Shown here: positions 16,737-25,009 of the stretch, piece after piece
Position numbering within the stretch: position 1 is the first letter of the stretch
Layout of the letters: every line of letters starts with the position of its first letter
NCBI GenBank assembly: GCA_003611875.1
Contig: RAYY01000001.1
Location: 310,001 to 374,000 of the forward strand
DNA length: 64,000 nt
Source of the DNA: a bacterium D16-56
GTDB lineage: Bacteria > Bacillota > Clostridia > Lachnospirales > Lachnospiraceae
Direction of reading: 5' to 3'
Made by a program: the position numbers and the translations under genes
Notes under the pieces: model-generated
What the model was told of the DNA's origin: nothing
The model's input: the letters and a program-made list of their open reading frames with translations, nothing else
Databases searched by the model: none

Positions 16737-17073
16737 TGGAGCTGAGGGGAATCGAACCCCTGTCCGAAAACCAATCCCCTGTTCTTCTACTATCATAGCC
16801 TGTTCTTTCACATTCCCTCCACCCTGCGGAAACAAGCATCCTCAGGGCTTTAGTAGCTTCATCATACGCCCGTATACGCAAAGCTTAATATACGTCGTTT
16901 CTCACAAAGTCGATGCCAGATTCTTAATGTGTGAGTGCACTAAGGCTGACAGCAGCAATTAAGCTGCGTATGCTAAATTATCTTCAGCGTTTAATTTTAA
17001 TTTTGCCGTTTAACGCACCGCATACGGATAGCTTCACCAGCTTCATGACCCCCGTCGAAACCAGTACAACCCC
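16737..17073 (-). ncRNA. ssrA: Transfer-messenger RNA (tmRNA)
   Basis: Rescues stalled ribosomes and tags the incomplete protein for proteolysis. The minus strand shows the tRNA-like 5' part (GGGGTTGTACTGGTTTCGACG), the 3' T-arm GGACAGGGGTTCGATTCCCC and an acceptor stem GGGGUUG pairing with CAGCUCC. The tag frame reads from GCA at 17006 to the stop at 16959-16961 and would encode AKLKLNAEDNLAYAA; the resume codon is inferred, the AEDNLAYAA end is secure. CCA is not encoded. A promoter lies upstream. Confidence 0.97.
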
Positions 17074-17106
17074 TTACTGGATCACCGTGACTCATCGGTG
17101 AATCTT

Positions 17107-17135
17107 ATTGTATCATCCCGAAAAACATTTGTCAA
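17107..17135 (-). promoter_or_regulatory. Sigma-A promoter for ssrA
   Basis: TTGACA, 17-nt spacer, TACAAT on the minus strand. The transcript would start near 17100, then a short CACCG/CGGTG leader hairpin, then mature tmRNA. Confidence 0.85.
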
Positions 17136-17187
17136 CTATCAGAAAAATCAAAATCCAGGCAAATTTTACCAGAATTCCTCTTAATGT

Positions 17188-17231
17188 AATACTTTGGGAT
17201 ATGGTACTCTTTAGGCATACCCCAAAGCATT
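17188..17231 (-). terminator. Inverted repeat past ilvE, candidate terminator
   Basis: A 16-bp stem (AATGCTTTGGGGTATG with its partner) closes fully with two G-U pairs in minus-strand RNA. It starts 18 bp past the ilvE stop. There is no clear T-run after it, so termination is only likely. Confidence 0.5.
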
Positions 17232-17248
17232 CTCTCTTTTTCCTGAAT

Positions 17249-18274
17249 TTACAGAATCTTCCGAATCCATCCTTGTGGAGCTTCTATGGTTCCCATCTGG
17301 ATTCCGGTCAAGGTATCGTAAAGCTTCTTGGTGATTTCTCCCATCTGCTCCATGCCGCTGTCAAAGCAGATCTCCTTCCCGTGATCCACAATCTTTCCCA
17401 CCGGAGAAATCACTGCCGCCGTACCGCACAGCCCACACTCTGCAAAATCCGAAAGCTCGGAAAGCTTTACCTGTCTCTGTGTCACCTTCAGCCCCAAATA
17501 ATGCTCCGCCACATACACAAGAGAGCGCCGGGTAATGGAAGGAAGAATGGAATCCGACGCCGGCGTCACGATCTCACGATCCTTGGTCACAAACAGAAAA
17601 TTAGCGCCGCCTGTCTCCTCCACATAGGTCCGGGTAGCAGAATCCGGGAACAGATTCTCATCATAGCCATGCATATGGGCTAGCACAGAGGCATGTATGC
17701 TCATAGCATAATTAAGCCCTGCCTTAATATGGCCGGTACCATGGGGAGCCGCCCGGTCAAAATCGGATACACAAAGGGTCAGGGGCTTTACCCCTCCTTT
17801 AAAATACGGTCCTACCGGTGTCCCAAACAGGCGGAACTGATATTCAGAAGACGGCTTCACTCCGATCACAGGCCCTGTGGCAAACATGTAGGGACGCAGA
17901 TACAAGGTTGCGCCGCTTCCATAAGGCGGAACCCAGGCCGCGTTGGCGGACACTACCTGATCCACTGCCTCTAAAAAACGCTCCTTAGGAAACATCGGCA
18001 TCTCCAGCCATGACGCAGACCCCATCATCCGCTCTGCATTCAGATCCGGACGAAAGGTCACAATGCTTCCGTCTGCCGTCGTATATGCCTTCAGCCCTTC
18101 AAAACACTCCTGACAGTACTGCAGAATCCCTGCACACTCGTTCAATACTACCGTAGAATCCTCTGTCAGCGCTCCTGCATCCCACTTTCCGTTTTTAAAG
18201 TTGGACACATAACGCTTGTCTGTGGTCATGTAGGTAAAACCGATATTGCTCCAATCCAGATTTTTCTTTTCCAT
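17249..18274 (-). CDS. ilvE: Branched-chain amino acid aminotransferase
   Basis: Transfers the amino group between glutamate and the keto acids of leucine, isoleucine and valine, using PLP. The 341-aa fold-type IV enzyme shows YFEGLKAY, RPDLNAERM, LYLRPYMFATGPVIGVKPS, the PLP lysine context GTGHIKAGLNYA, YVEETGGANFLFV and SILPSITRRSLV. GGAGG lies before the ATG. It has its own promoter 76 bp upstream and no other branched-chain gene nearby. Confidence 0.95.
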   Translation of the reverse strand: MEKKNLDWSNIGFTYMTTDKRYVSNFKNGKWDAGALTEDSTVVLNECAGILQYCQECFEGLKAYTTADGSIVTFRPDLNAERMMGSASWLEMPMFPKERFLEAVDQVVSANAAWVPPYGSGATLYLRPYMFATGPVIGVKPSSEYQFRLFGTPVGPYFKGGVKPLTLCVSDFDRAAPHGTGHIKAGLNYAMSIHASVLAHMHGYDENLFPDSATRTYVEETGGANFLFVTKDREIVTPASDSILPSITRRSLVYVAEHYLGLKVTQRQVKLSELSDFAECGLCGTAAVISPVGKIVDHGKEICFDSGMEQMGEITKKLYDTLTGIQMGTIEAPQGWIRKIL

Positions 18275-18349
18275 AAAAACTGCCTCCGTTCCGGTGTCTC
18301 CATTTGTATTTTTCTATCTCTATAAGGAAAGAGCCTGGTGTTGGGAATT

Positions 18350-18378
18350 ATTATAAGCTTATTACCAAAGAAAATCAA
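18350..18378 (-). promoter_or_regulatory. Sigma-A promoter for ilvE
   Basis: TTGATT, 17-nt spacer, TATAAT on the minus strand, about 75 bp ahead of ilvE. No T-box sequence is visible in the leader. Confidence 0.7.
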
Positions 18379-18415
18379 CAACTCTTTTCGATTTGGCCCA
18401 AATATCCCAAGAGAT

Positions 18416-18456
18416 GCCTTCGGTGTGCCGCAAAATGGAACGTACACACCGAAGGC
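18416..18456. repeat. 12-bp perfect inverted repeat after glcT
   Basis: GCCTTCGGTGTG and CACACCGAAGGC separated by 17 nt, between the antiterminator stop codon and the ilvE promoter. No T-run follows on either strand, so it may be an mRNA 3'-end structure or an operator for ilvE. Confidence 0.65.
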
Positions 18457-18497
18457 GTCCCATATGGAAATGGCGGAAACGAATTTTCGGACACGCT

Positions 18498-19322
18498 CTA
18501 ACCTCGCAGCCTCTCAATATGTATCCCCAAATGCCCCACTGCCTCCCTGGGTACTGTTCTGTGAAGCTCCTCTCCCAGCTTGACGCAGATTTTCTCCGCC
18601 AGCTTATAGGATTGGGGGAAATGGATCCGCGCATACTCATCCATATCCAGGGTAATAGGTTCTCCGTCCCGGATGCGGGCCACCAGATAACGAAGATGAG
18701 CCATAAATCTCTCAAACATGAAAGAATGGGGATCCAGCTTAATCCCCAGGCCCTCCTCAATCATCATTGCTGCCATCCTGAGAACAGAAACCGTCTGAAT
18801 AGAATCCTCCAGCTTCTCATCCATCCGCCCTGCCTGGATGTGGAGGGCAATATACCCTACCTCATCCTCACAGAGCAGACAGCCGGATGCCTTCTGAATC
18901 ATATCCCGGCCTTTTAATGCAATCCGGTATTCCTCCGGATAGAGGACGCGGATATCCCCATGAAAAGGGTTCTTCAGCAGGATTCCGTTCTGCATTCGTT
19001 CCACAGCCACTGCAATATGATCTGCTAAGGGAATCAGGATATTAGGATTCAGCTCCCCCAGCTCATTCTTGGCCAGCTCCACGATCTTTCCTGCCAGCTC
19101 AAGAAATTTCGGATTCATGCCGCTTATTACCTGCCTTCCGGTCCTTCTCTTTTCCTCCCGGTCAACGATTGCATAACGCTTCGTATTTTCGTCCCGCTCA
19201 AACCGCTCATTTACCCGTTTTCCGAAGCCAATGCCGCTCCCCAGCAAAATCGCTTCTTCCTGTCGCTTCATATCGTAAACCAGTACGCCGTTATTATTCA
19301 GCACCTTTATCACGCGATACAT
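18498..19322 (-). CDS. GlcT/LicT-family transcriptional antiterminator
   Basis: A 274-aa RNA-binding antiterminator of the BglG class. The N-terminal about 55 residues form the co-antiterminator RNA-binding domain (YRVIKVLNNNGVLVYD, LLGSGIGFGKR). Two PTS regulation domains follow, with conserved His in LADHIAVAVERMQNG, ALHIQAGRM and GHLGIHIERLRG. It lies downstream of a PTS EIICBA gene whose leader carries a RAT hairpin and terminator, so that PTS is its likely target. The start at 19322 is an ATG behind GGGGGA. Two copies of CACATAACAGTAT (19421 and 19462) lie in the gap before it. Confidence 0.92.
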   Translation of the reverse strand: MYRVIKVLNNNGVLVYDMKRQEEAILLGSGIGFGKRVNERFERDENTKRYAIVDREEKRRTGRQVISGMNPKFLELAGKIVELAKNELGELNPNILIPLADHIAVAVERMQNGILLKNPFHGDIRVLYPEEYRIALKGRDMIQKASGCLLCEDEVGYIALHIQAGRMDEKLEDSIQTVSVLRMAAMMIEEGLGIKLDPHSFMFERFMAHLRYLVARIRDGEPITLDMDEYARIHFPQSYKLAEKICVKLGEELHRTVPREAVGHLGIHIERLRG

Positions 19323-19478
19323 CCGCAATCCCCCATTTAATGTTTCTTCGTCCGTATTTTATTTCAATCGTACTCCCCGCATTTCTCATGCTTTCCTTCA
19401 TTCTGTACACGCTTTTTCAGCACATAACAGTATAAACCCGCACGATGTCTGCGTTTCTCATCACATAACAGTATGTGC

Positions 19479-21722
19479 CTACACCCCAATCAAATCCGCC
19501 GCATGATCCAAGGCCTTGATCTCCTTCTCCTCCGGCACCTCCACAGACGCCCCTTCCGGCAAAGCCGTATAGATGACCATACATGCCTCAGAAACAGCAT
19601 TATTTTTCACATATTCCAGATCAAACTGCATCAGCTTTTGGCCGCGCTTTACATGGTCCCCGTCCTTTACCAGAGGTTCAAAGCCCTTGCCCTCCAGCTT
19701 CACTGTATCCACACCGATGTGAAGCATAAACTCTGTGCCGTCTGCTGTCTTTAATCCCACTGCATGACCGGTAGGAAATACAAATGCCACATCCAGGTCG
19801 CAGGGCGCAAGCACCTCTCCGTTTGCCGGCATTACCATAAATCCGTCCCCAATCATTTTCTGGGCAAAGGTCACATCCGGCGCATGCTCAATAGATTCCA
19901 CCTTTCCGTTAAAGGGGCTGTAAAGAGGAACACGCTTACCAGAAGCCGCCTTCTTCTCACTGCCTCCCTTATTCTTGCCAGCCCCTGTATCTGCTTCTGA
20001 GCTTTCCGGCGCTGCTGTTTTCTTGTCATTCTCCTCATGGTACTCCACATCCGGCGCTGTTGCCATATAGGATACTAAGTCCGCCTTGATGTTGGGGACC
20101 GTCGGTCCATAGATCACCTGAATCCCCTGTCCTTTTTTGATCACACCGGCTGCTCCGGTCTTTTTTAAGATTCCTTCATTGACCAGCTCCGGCTTGCTGA
20201 CCGTACATCTGAGACGGGTAATGCAGCAATCCACATCCACCACATTCTTTTTGCCGCCAAGACCGTTTAAGATCATCTGGGAGCGCTCATCCACTGCCTC
20301 CTGGCCTTCCGCAGCGCCCTGCTTCTTTGCATTCACATCACTTCTCCGGTAGAGCTTCACTTCTTCACTGTCATCCCGCCCCGGAGTCTTTAAATCAAAC
20401 TTTAAGATCAAAAACCGGAACAGGAAGAAATACACGACAAAATACACCGCTCCCACCACAGGAATCCAGTACCAGCTAGTCTTGGATGCTCCCGGCAGAA
20501 TACCAAACATCACCAGGTCAATAATACCGCCGGAAAAGGTCATACCTACACCTACGTTCAACATGTGCATCAGCATATATGCCGCTCCTGCCAGCACACT
20601 GTGAACCCCATACAAAAACGGAGCCACAAAGATAAAGGTAAATTCCAAAGGCTCTGTGATTCCTGTAAGCATAGCCGTCAGGGCCGCTGACGCTAAAAGG
20701 CTTCCGGCCGCCTGCTTTTTTTCAGGCTTGGACACCTGATACATGGCAAGAGCTGCCCCCGGCAGTCCGAAAATCATAAACGGGAATTTTCCTGTCATAA
20801 ACCTGGTTCCCGGATTCACGCTGAAATGAGCGATCTCTCCCATATGGCCCAACTGGGCAAAAAAGATGTTCTGAGCGCCGTAGACCATCTGGCCTGCCAC
20901 CTCAAGCTGGCCTCCCACAGCAGTCTGCCAGAAAGGCATATAAAACACATGATGAAGTCCAAAAGGAATCAGCGCTCTCTCAATAATCCCATAAATCCAG
21001 GTTCCCACATAGCCAGAGCTGTTGACTAATGCTCCCAGGCTGTAGATTCCATTCTGAATCACCGGCCACACAAAATACATCAAAATCCCCACAAAAATAT
21101 ACGCCACACTACAGACAATGGGCACAAAACGAGTTCCGCCAAAGAAAGAAAGTACTTGCGGAAGCTGGATTTTATAATACTTATTGTGCAGCGCCGCCAC
21201 GCCCAGCCCGACGATCACACCGCCGAATACCCCCATCTGCAGAGAAGATATTCCCAGAACCTTAGTCACGGAACCATCCAGCATCCCCACGGTCTGCTCT
21301 ACTGAGCCGACTACCCCTGCCAGGGCATTCCCTGCGGCGTCCATCATTTCAGGGGCTGTCACCAGCTTGCCGGAAATCACCAAAAGAGCATGAATCGCCG
21401 TATGCATAATAAAAAACGCAATCACGCTGGCAAGAGCCGCCACCTCCTTCTCCTGCTTTGCCATACCTACGGCCACACCGATGGCAAACAGCAGAGGAAG
21501 ATTCTCAAACACCACATTACCGCAGCTGTTCAAAATGTTCAGAAAACCGTTTAACAGTGTTCCCGGTCCCAAAACCGCTTCCAGATGATAAGCGCTGATC
21601 ATGGTGGCATTGGTAAAGGAACCGCCGATTCCCAGCAGAAGGCCTGCTACGGGAAGGATTGCAATCGGAAGCATAAAGGAACGTCCGACCCGCTGTAATA
21701 CGCCAAAAATCTTGTCTTTCAT
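19479..21722 (-). CDS. PTS sugar transporter EIICBA (glucose family)
   Basis: A 747-aa membrane permease that imports and phosphorylates a sugar. Order: EIIC (about residues 1-420; RSFMLPIAILPVAGLLLGIG, FGLHHVFYMPFW, GITEPLEFTFIF), EIIB with the phospho-Cys in CCITRLRCTV, a linker rich in Lys, Glu and Ala, then EIIA of the Crr type (SPFNGKVESIEHAPDVTFAQ, phospho-His in FMLHIGVDTVKL). The glucose/N-acetylglucosamine branch is clear but exact sugar is not. Expression should depend on the upstream RAT and terminator and on the adjacent antiterminator. Confidence 0.93.
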   Translation of the reverse strand: MKDKIFGVLQRVGRSFMLPIAILPVAGLLLGIGGSFTNATMISAYHLEAVLGPGTLLNGFLNILNSCGNVVFENLPLLFAIGVAVGMAKQEKEVAALASVIAFFIMHTAIHALLVISGKLVTAPEMMDAAGNALAGVVGSVEQTVGMLDGSVTKVLGISSLQMGVFGGVIVGLGVAALHNKYYKIQLPQVLSFFGGTRFVPIVCSVAYIFVGILMYFVWPVIQNGIYSLGALVNSSGYVGTWIYGIIERALIPFGLHHVFYMPFWQTAVGGQLEVAGQMVYGAQNIFFAQLGHMGEIAHFSVNPGTRFMTGKFPFMIFGLPGAALAMYQVSKPEKKQAAGSLLASAALTAMLTGITEPLEFTFIFVAPFLYGVHSVLAGAAYMLMHMLNVGVGMTFSGGIIDLVMFGILPGASKTSWYWIPVVGAVYFVVYFFLFRFLILKFDLKTPGRDDSEEVKLYRRSDVNAKKQGAAEGQEAVDERSQMILNGLGGKKNVVDVDCCITRLRCTVSKPELVNEGILKKTGAAGVIKKGQGIQVIYGPTVPNIKADLVSYMATAPDVEYHEENDKKTAAPESSEADTGAGKNKGGSEKKAASGKRVPLYSPFNGKVESIEHAPDVTFAQKMIGDGFMVMPANGEVLAPCDLDVAFVFPTGHAVGLKTADGTEFMLHIGVDTVKLEGKGFEPLVKDGDHVKRGQKLMQFDLEYVKNNAVSEACMVIYTALPEGASVEVPEEKEIKALDHAADLIGV

Positions 21723-21773
21723 TTCTTTTCCCTGCTTTCTTTTCAATTTGTGCGGACAATCAACTGCCTATAT

Positions 21774-21839
21774 ACGACAAAAAGGCATAAACTCCCCCCT
21801 TTCCAACGCTATCTGTCCGTATATGGGTAGTTTATGCCT
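21774..21839 (-). terminator. PTS leader terminator
   Basis: Perfect 11-bp stem AGGCATAAACT/AGTTTATGCCT (21783-21839) with TTTTTGTCG after it on the minus strand. Its 5' arm overlaps the 3' part of the RAT, so the two structures exclude each other. Confidence 0.9.
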
Positions 21840-21868
21840 GATAGTATTTTCTTATCAGTAACACACTG
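21829..21868 (-). promoter_or_regulatory. Ribonucleic antiterminator (RAT), GlcT type
   Basis: The minus strand reads GTGTGTTACTGATA, a short loop, then TATCAGGCATAAAC, matching the GlcT/LicT RAT pattern (TGTTACTG...CAGGCA). Binding of the antiterminator would hold this hairpin and block the overlapping terminator. Confidence 0.88.
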
Positions 21869-21873
21869 ATTTG

Positions 21874-21902
21874 AGTATAGATGAAAATGAAGATTTTGTC
21901 AA
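21874..21902 (-). promoter_or_regulatory. Sigma-A promoter for the PTS gene
   Basis: TTGACA, 17-nt spacer, TATACT on the minus strand. Transcription would start just before the RAT. Confidence 0.85.
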
Positions 21903-21954
21903 TGGAGAAATCTCTCTCCATTTATCTTCCCCATTTCCATATTTTCCCTTCTGT

Positions 21955-23020
21955 TTACCCTTCTTTAAACACCTGCATTGCCGCTTCCTCTTCAAACTGC
22001 CTGAAATACAAGTCATAATAATAGCCTTCCTGTTTCAGCAGCTCCTCATGACTTTCCTGCTTGATGCTCCTTCCGTCCTTCACCACCAATATCAAATCCG
22101 CCTGCCGAATTGCAGAAAGCCGATGGGCAATAATAAAAGACGTGTGCCCCTTCAGCACATGCCTGATTGCCTTCTGAATCAACTGCTCTGTCTCAGCAGC
22201 AATGGAGGATGTGGCCTCATCCAGCACAAAAACAGCCGGATCAGCCAAAATCGCCCTGGCAAATAAGATCAGCTGCTTTTCTCCCACTGACAGCCTGCCT
22301 CCGCTCTCTCCCACATTACTCTCATACCCATGCTCTAACCGGGCTGCCGCTGCATCTGCAGAAACCTGCCGGGCCGCCTCCTCCACTTCCTGGTCAGAGG
22401 CATCCAAACGGCCAAACCGGATATTTTCCCGCACAGTCCCAAAGAACATATAAAAACTTTGCAGCACATAACCGATCTGGCTGTGAAGCCATAGCTGTGA
22501 CCGTTCCCGGTAATCCACACCGTCAATCAGAATCCGTCCCTCTGTGGGCTCAAAAAAAACGCCCCATCAGGTTCACCAAGGTAGATTTGCCTGCTCTGGT
22601 CTCACCCACAATCGCCACATTCATCCCTGCAGGTACATGAAGATGAAAATGCTCCAGCACATCTTCGCCTTCCCTCTTCACAGCCACACCCTTGCCGGCT
22701 TCTGAATATTTCGCATTTCCCTCAATATCCACCTCATATAAGCGTGTTAAAGCTGTACGATCGTAGACTTCCCGCTCCGGTGCCGCCCAAAATGCCAAAT
22801 CCCTGTCCCTGGGGAATCGAAAAGGTCACATCCTCCAACACCCTTTTCCCCTGTTCATAAGCAAAGGATACATGGGAAAAAAGCAATATCCATACTTATG
22901 GGAAGCTGCCCCTTCTCTCCTTCCTCTTGATATGGCTCCTCTTTCCCTTGAATAATATAGCCCACACGTTCAAAGGACACTCCCGCCTTACTCATATCGA
23001 AAAGGATATTTATGATGCGG
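21955..23020 (-). pseudogene. Decayed heterodimeric ABC exporter remnant
   Basis: Reading down the minus strand: the end of a membrane domain (DMSKAGVSFERV), the start of an ATPase domain (VSFAYEQGKRVLEDVTFSIP, then GGTGAG) broken by single-base indels, then abruptly a second ATPase domain (DVLEHFHLHVPAGMN, Walker A GETRAGKST, then GRFF). A run of eight Ts at 22552-22559 (seven would keep frame) shifts it again. The remainder (21955-22518) has GRLSVGEKQL and FVLDEATSSI. The membrane domains are gone. It looks like two adjacent exporter genes collapsed by deletion. Single-base errors in the assembly could explain the frameshifts but not the missing parts. Confidence 0.88.
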
Positions 23021-23296
23021 ACATGGCTGTCTTTTTTGATTACCAGGAAATCAATCTCCAGTGGTTTAGTATTCAAGTTGTATTCTTTCTCTGCTATTAA
23101 AAATATCATATACTTGAATAAGCAGAAGGAAACCTTTTTCTTGGTTTTGATGCTCTTTATGAATAAGAAGCTGTTCTATGACAAAATCATTTAAAGGGAC
23201 AATCCTCTTGGAGATTGCCAGCAGTCAGTTCCCGTTGCAGTAAGGTTGCAGTACATAGCCAAAAGAAGCGTAACCGGCTTTCCCGGCCATCGGACG

Positions 23297-23345
23297 ACAA
23301 AAGACCCCCGAAGCCTCGTAAATCGAGGCCTCGGGGGCTCTTTTC
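23297..23345 (-). terminator. Strong terminator after tRNA-Leu
   Basis: A long GC-rich stem (CCCCCGA-GCCTCG with loop ATTTA) followed by TCTTTT on the minus strand, starting about 10 nt after the tRNA. The gap 23021-23296 has no recognisable gene. Confidence 0.92.
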
Positions 23346-23349
23346 GACC

Positions 23350-23433
23350 TGCGGGAGATGGGACTTGAACCCACACGACCATACAGCCACTAGATCCTTA
23401 GTCTAGCCTGTCTGCCAATTCCAGCACTCCCGC
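23350..23433 (-). tRNA. tRNA-Leu (anticodon AAG)
   Basis: Cloverleaf on the minus strand: acceptor GCGGGAG/CTCCCGC plus A discriminator, D-arm TGGCAGACAGGC, anticodon stem CTAGA/TCTAG with loop CTAAGGA (anticodon AAG, codon CTT), a long variable arm typical of Leu, and T-arm GGGTTCAAGTCCC. CCA is not encoded. Confidence 0.95.
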
Positions 23434-23443
23434 GAACTTAGAT

Positions 23444-23472
23444 AGTATACCATATATTTACGATTATGGCAA
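23444..23472 (-). promoter_or_regulatory. Promoter for tRNA-Leu
   Basis: TTGCCA, 17-nt spacer, TATACT on the minus strand, about 10 nt before the mature tRNA 5' end. Confidence 0.75.
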
Positions 23473-23569
23473 CTACTTTTTTCAATCTAAACATACAAAT
23501 CTAAGCTTTCTATCAAAACCTTCCATTTTAAATCTTATTTCAATCTTATAATTTTAAACCTTATATTTG

Positions 23570-23633
23570 TACAAGAAAACACATTTACAAAGTGAAGACA
23601 CCACAAGACAAACCGCATCTTCACTCTGTAAAT
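23570..23633 (-). terminator. Terminator of the infC-rpmI-rplT operon
   Basis: Stem ATTTACAGAGTGAAGA with its partner (about 16 bp, one G-U pair) at 23583-23633, then GTGTTTTCTTGT on the minus strand, 24 bp past the rplT stop. Confidence 0.8.
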
Positions 23634-23657
23634 ACCACACCAAATAATCTCTGCTGT

Positions 23658-24014
23658 CTATGCCACCTTGCTCTTAGCCAGCTCAGCCAGCTTTGCAAAT
23701 CCTTCTGCATCATGAATCGCCATATCAGACAGAACCTTCCGGTTCATCTCCACGCCTGCCAGCTTCAGCCCATACATAAATCTGCTGTAGGACAGACCAT
23801 TGATTCTGGCCGCTGCATTGATACGGGCAATCCAGAGCTGACGGAACTGTCTCTTTCTCTGCTTCCGGCCTGCATAAGAGCTGGTTAATGCCCTCATTAC
23901 AGACTGCTTTGCAACTCTATACTGTTTGGAACGGGCGCCTCTGTATCCCTTTGCCAGCTTCAGGACTCTGTTATGCTTTTTCTTTGCGTTCAAACCGCCT
24001 TTAATTCTTGCCAT
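23658..24014 (-). CDS. rplT: 50S ribosomal protein L20
   Basis: A 118-aa basic 23S rRNA-binding protein, needed early in 50S assembly and known in Firmicutes to repress its own operon by binding the leader. Shows the family start MARIKGG, RHN-type [35 protein letters not shown] and NGLSYSRFM. Last gene of the operon, 25 bp after rpmI, with AAGGAGG. Confidence 0.99.
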   Translation of the reverse strand: MARIKGGLNAKKKHNRVLKLAKGYRGARSKQYRVAKQSVMRALTSSYAGRKQRKRQFRQLWIARINAAARINGLSYSRFMYGLKLAGVEMNRKVLSDMAIHDAEGFAKLAELAKSKVA

Positions 24015-24039
24015 CGATTCTTCCTCCTTTTCTCACGCC

Positions 24040-24237
24040 TTACAGGTACGGCAAAATCTTCTTCATCACTTTTGCATTCGTAGCATCCGTAACAATGTCT
24101 TTGCGAAGATTTCTTTTCCTCTTGGTAGACTTTTTCGTCAGGATATGAGACTTATATGCTTTGCTCCTTACCAGCTTGCCGGTACCGGTCTTCTTAAAAC
24201 GCTTTGCAGCCGCTTTGCTTGTCTTTAACTTAGGCAT
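24040..24237 (-). CDS. rpmI: 50S ribosomal protein L35
   Basis: A 65-aa very basic ribosomal protein. [20 protein letters not shown] is the family's N-terminus and [10 protein letters not shown] its end. It lies between infC and rplT, the standard order, behind AAGGAGG. Confidence 0.99.
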   Translation of the reverse strand: MPKLKTSKAAAKRFKKTGTGKLVRSKAYKSHILTKKSTKRKRNLRKDIVTDATNAKVMKKILPYL

Positions 24238-24267
24238 GATATTTCCTCCTTAATCTTCACTTACCGT

Positions 24268-24774
24268 TTACTTTTTCGCAGACAAAAACATGACCATGCT
24301 TCTTCCTTCCACCTTGGACGGCTTATCGACAACCGCAATATCCTTCAGATTCTCCGCGAAATCATCCAGGATATATCGGGACTTGGACATATGCGCCATC
24401 TCACGGCCCCGAAAACGAAGAGTAACCTTGACCTTATCGCCCTTCTCCAGGAACTTCCGCGCCGCGCCCATCTTGGTATTCAAATCGTTTGTATCAATAT
24501 TGGGGGACAGCCGTACCTCCTTGATCTCGATCACCTTCTGCTTTTTCTTGGCTTCCTTTTCTTTTCTGGCCAGCTCATAGCGGTATTTGCCGTAATCGAT
24601 GATCTTACAAACCGGCGGCTTTGCTGTCGGCGCAATCTTGACCAGATCCAGCTCCGCTTCCAACGCCAGCTTAAATGCTTCCTTGGCAGACATAATGCCA
24701 AGCTGCTGTCCGTCCTCGCCAATCAACCGAACTTCCTTATCTCTGATCTGTTCGTTAATCATTAAATCGCTAAT
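24268..24774 (-). CDS. infC: Translation initiation factor IF-3 (ATT start)
   Basis: Binds the 30S subunit and proofreads start-codon pairing. The 168-aa protein shows INEQIRDKEVRLIGEDGQQLG, VKIAPTAKPPVCKIIDYGKYR and KVKVTLRFRGREMAH. I place the start at an ATT at 24774, nine bases after GGAGG, matching the rare AUU start by which IF-3 controls itself in other bacteria. An ATG at 24804 gives an N-terminus (MFIKKWRCTT) unlike the family, and the ribosome binding site would lie inside it; an in-frame ATG four codons after the ATT is a weaker choice. Confidence 0.95.
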   Translation of the reverse strand: MSDLMINEQIRDKEVRLIGEDGQQLGIMSAKEAFKLALEAELDLVKIAPTAKPPVCKIIDYGKYRYELARKEKEAKKKQKVIEIKEVRLSPNIDTNDLNTKMGAARKFLEKGDKVKVTLRFRGREMAHMSKSRYILDDFAENLKDIAVVDKPSKVEGRSMVMFLSAKK

Positions 24775-24819
24775 TGTCGTACACCTCCATTTTTTAATAA
24801 ACATGGCCTGCTTTTCTGC

Positions 24820-24975
24820 ACAAAAAAAGTAGATAGAATAACTCTATCCACCCTCTAAAACCACTTCAAGCGCAAAAGCGCCGACAAATCGTGTTCTCGA
24901 TTATGAACCCGGGTCACTGCTTCGTGCCAGGGTGAGGTGGATACCTACTTTCCTGTATGCTGCTTTCACAGCCGT
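24820..24975 (-). promoter_or_regulatory. L20-type ribosomal protein leader with attenuator
   Basis: About 155 nt of structured leader before infC, ending in a terminator (24820-24852: GATAGA/TCTATC stem then CTACTTTTTTT). Paired segments such as GGTGGATAC and GGGTGGATAG and a GCGC-TTTT-GCGC hairpin are visible. By position and terminator it fits the Firmicutes L20 leader, in which excess L20 promotes termination. I infer the family from context rather than an alignment. Confidence 0.82.
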
Positions 24976-24980
24976 CTATA

Positions 24981-25009
24981 ACTATACTATCCCAGGCAGA
25001 AAATGTCAA
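24981..25009 (-). promoter_or_regulatory. Sigma-A promoter for infC-rpmI-rplT
   Basis: TTGACA, 17-nt spacer, TATAGT on the minus strand. It overlaps the stop end of the neighbouring RHH gene (25006). Confidence 0.88.

Noticed and set aside
16364-16835. Repeat-containing frames in both directions over the 63-bp array
   Set aside because: The frames stay open only because the period is a multiple of three; they run into tmRNA and lack start signals.
18275-18497. T-box riboswitch ahead of ilvE
   Set aside because: No AGGGTGG-type T-box sequence or terminator/antiterminator pair is visible.
22855-23109. Separate small gene upstream of the ABC remnant
   Set aside because: Its C-terminal part matches the edge of an ABC exporter domain and continues in another frame, so it belongs to the pseudogene.
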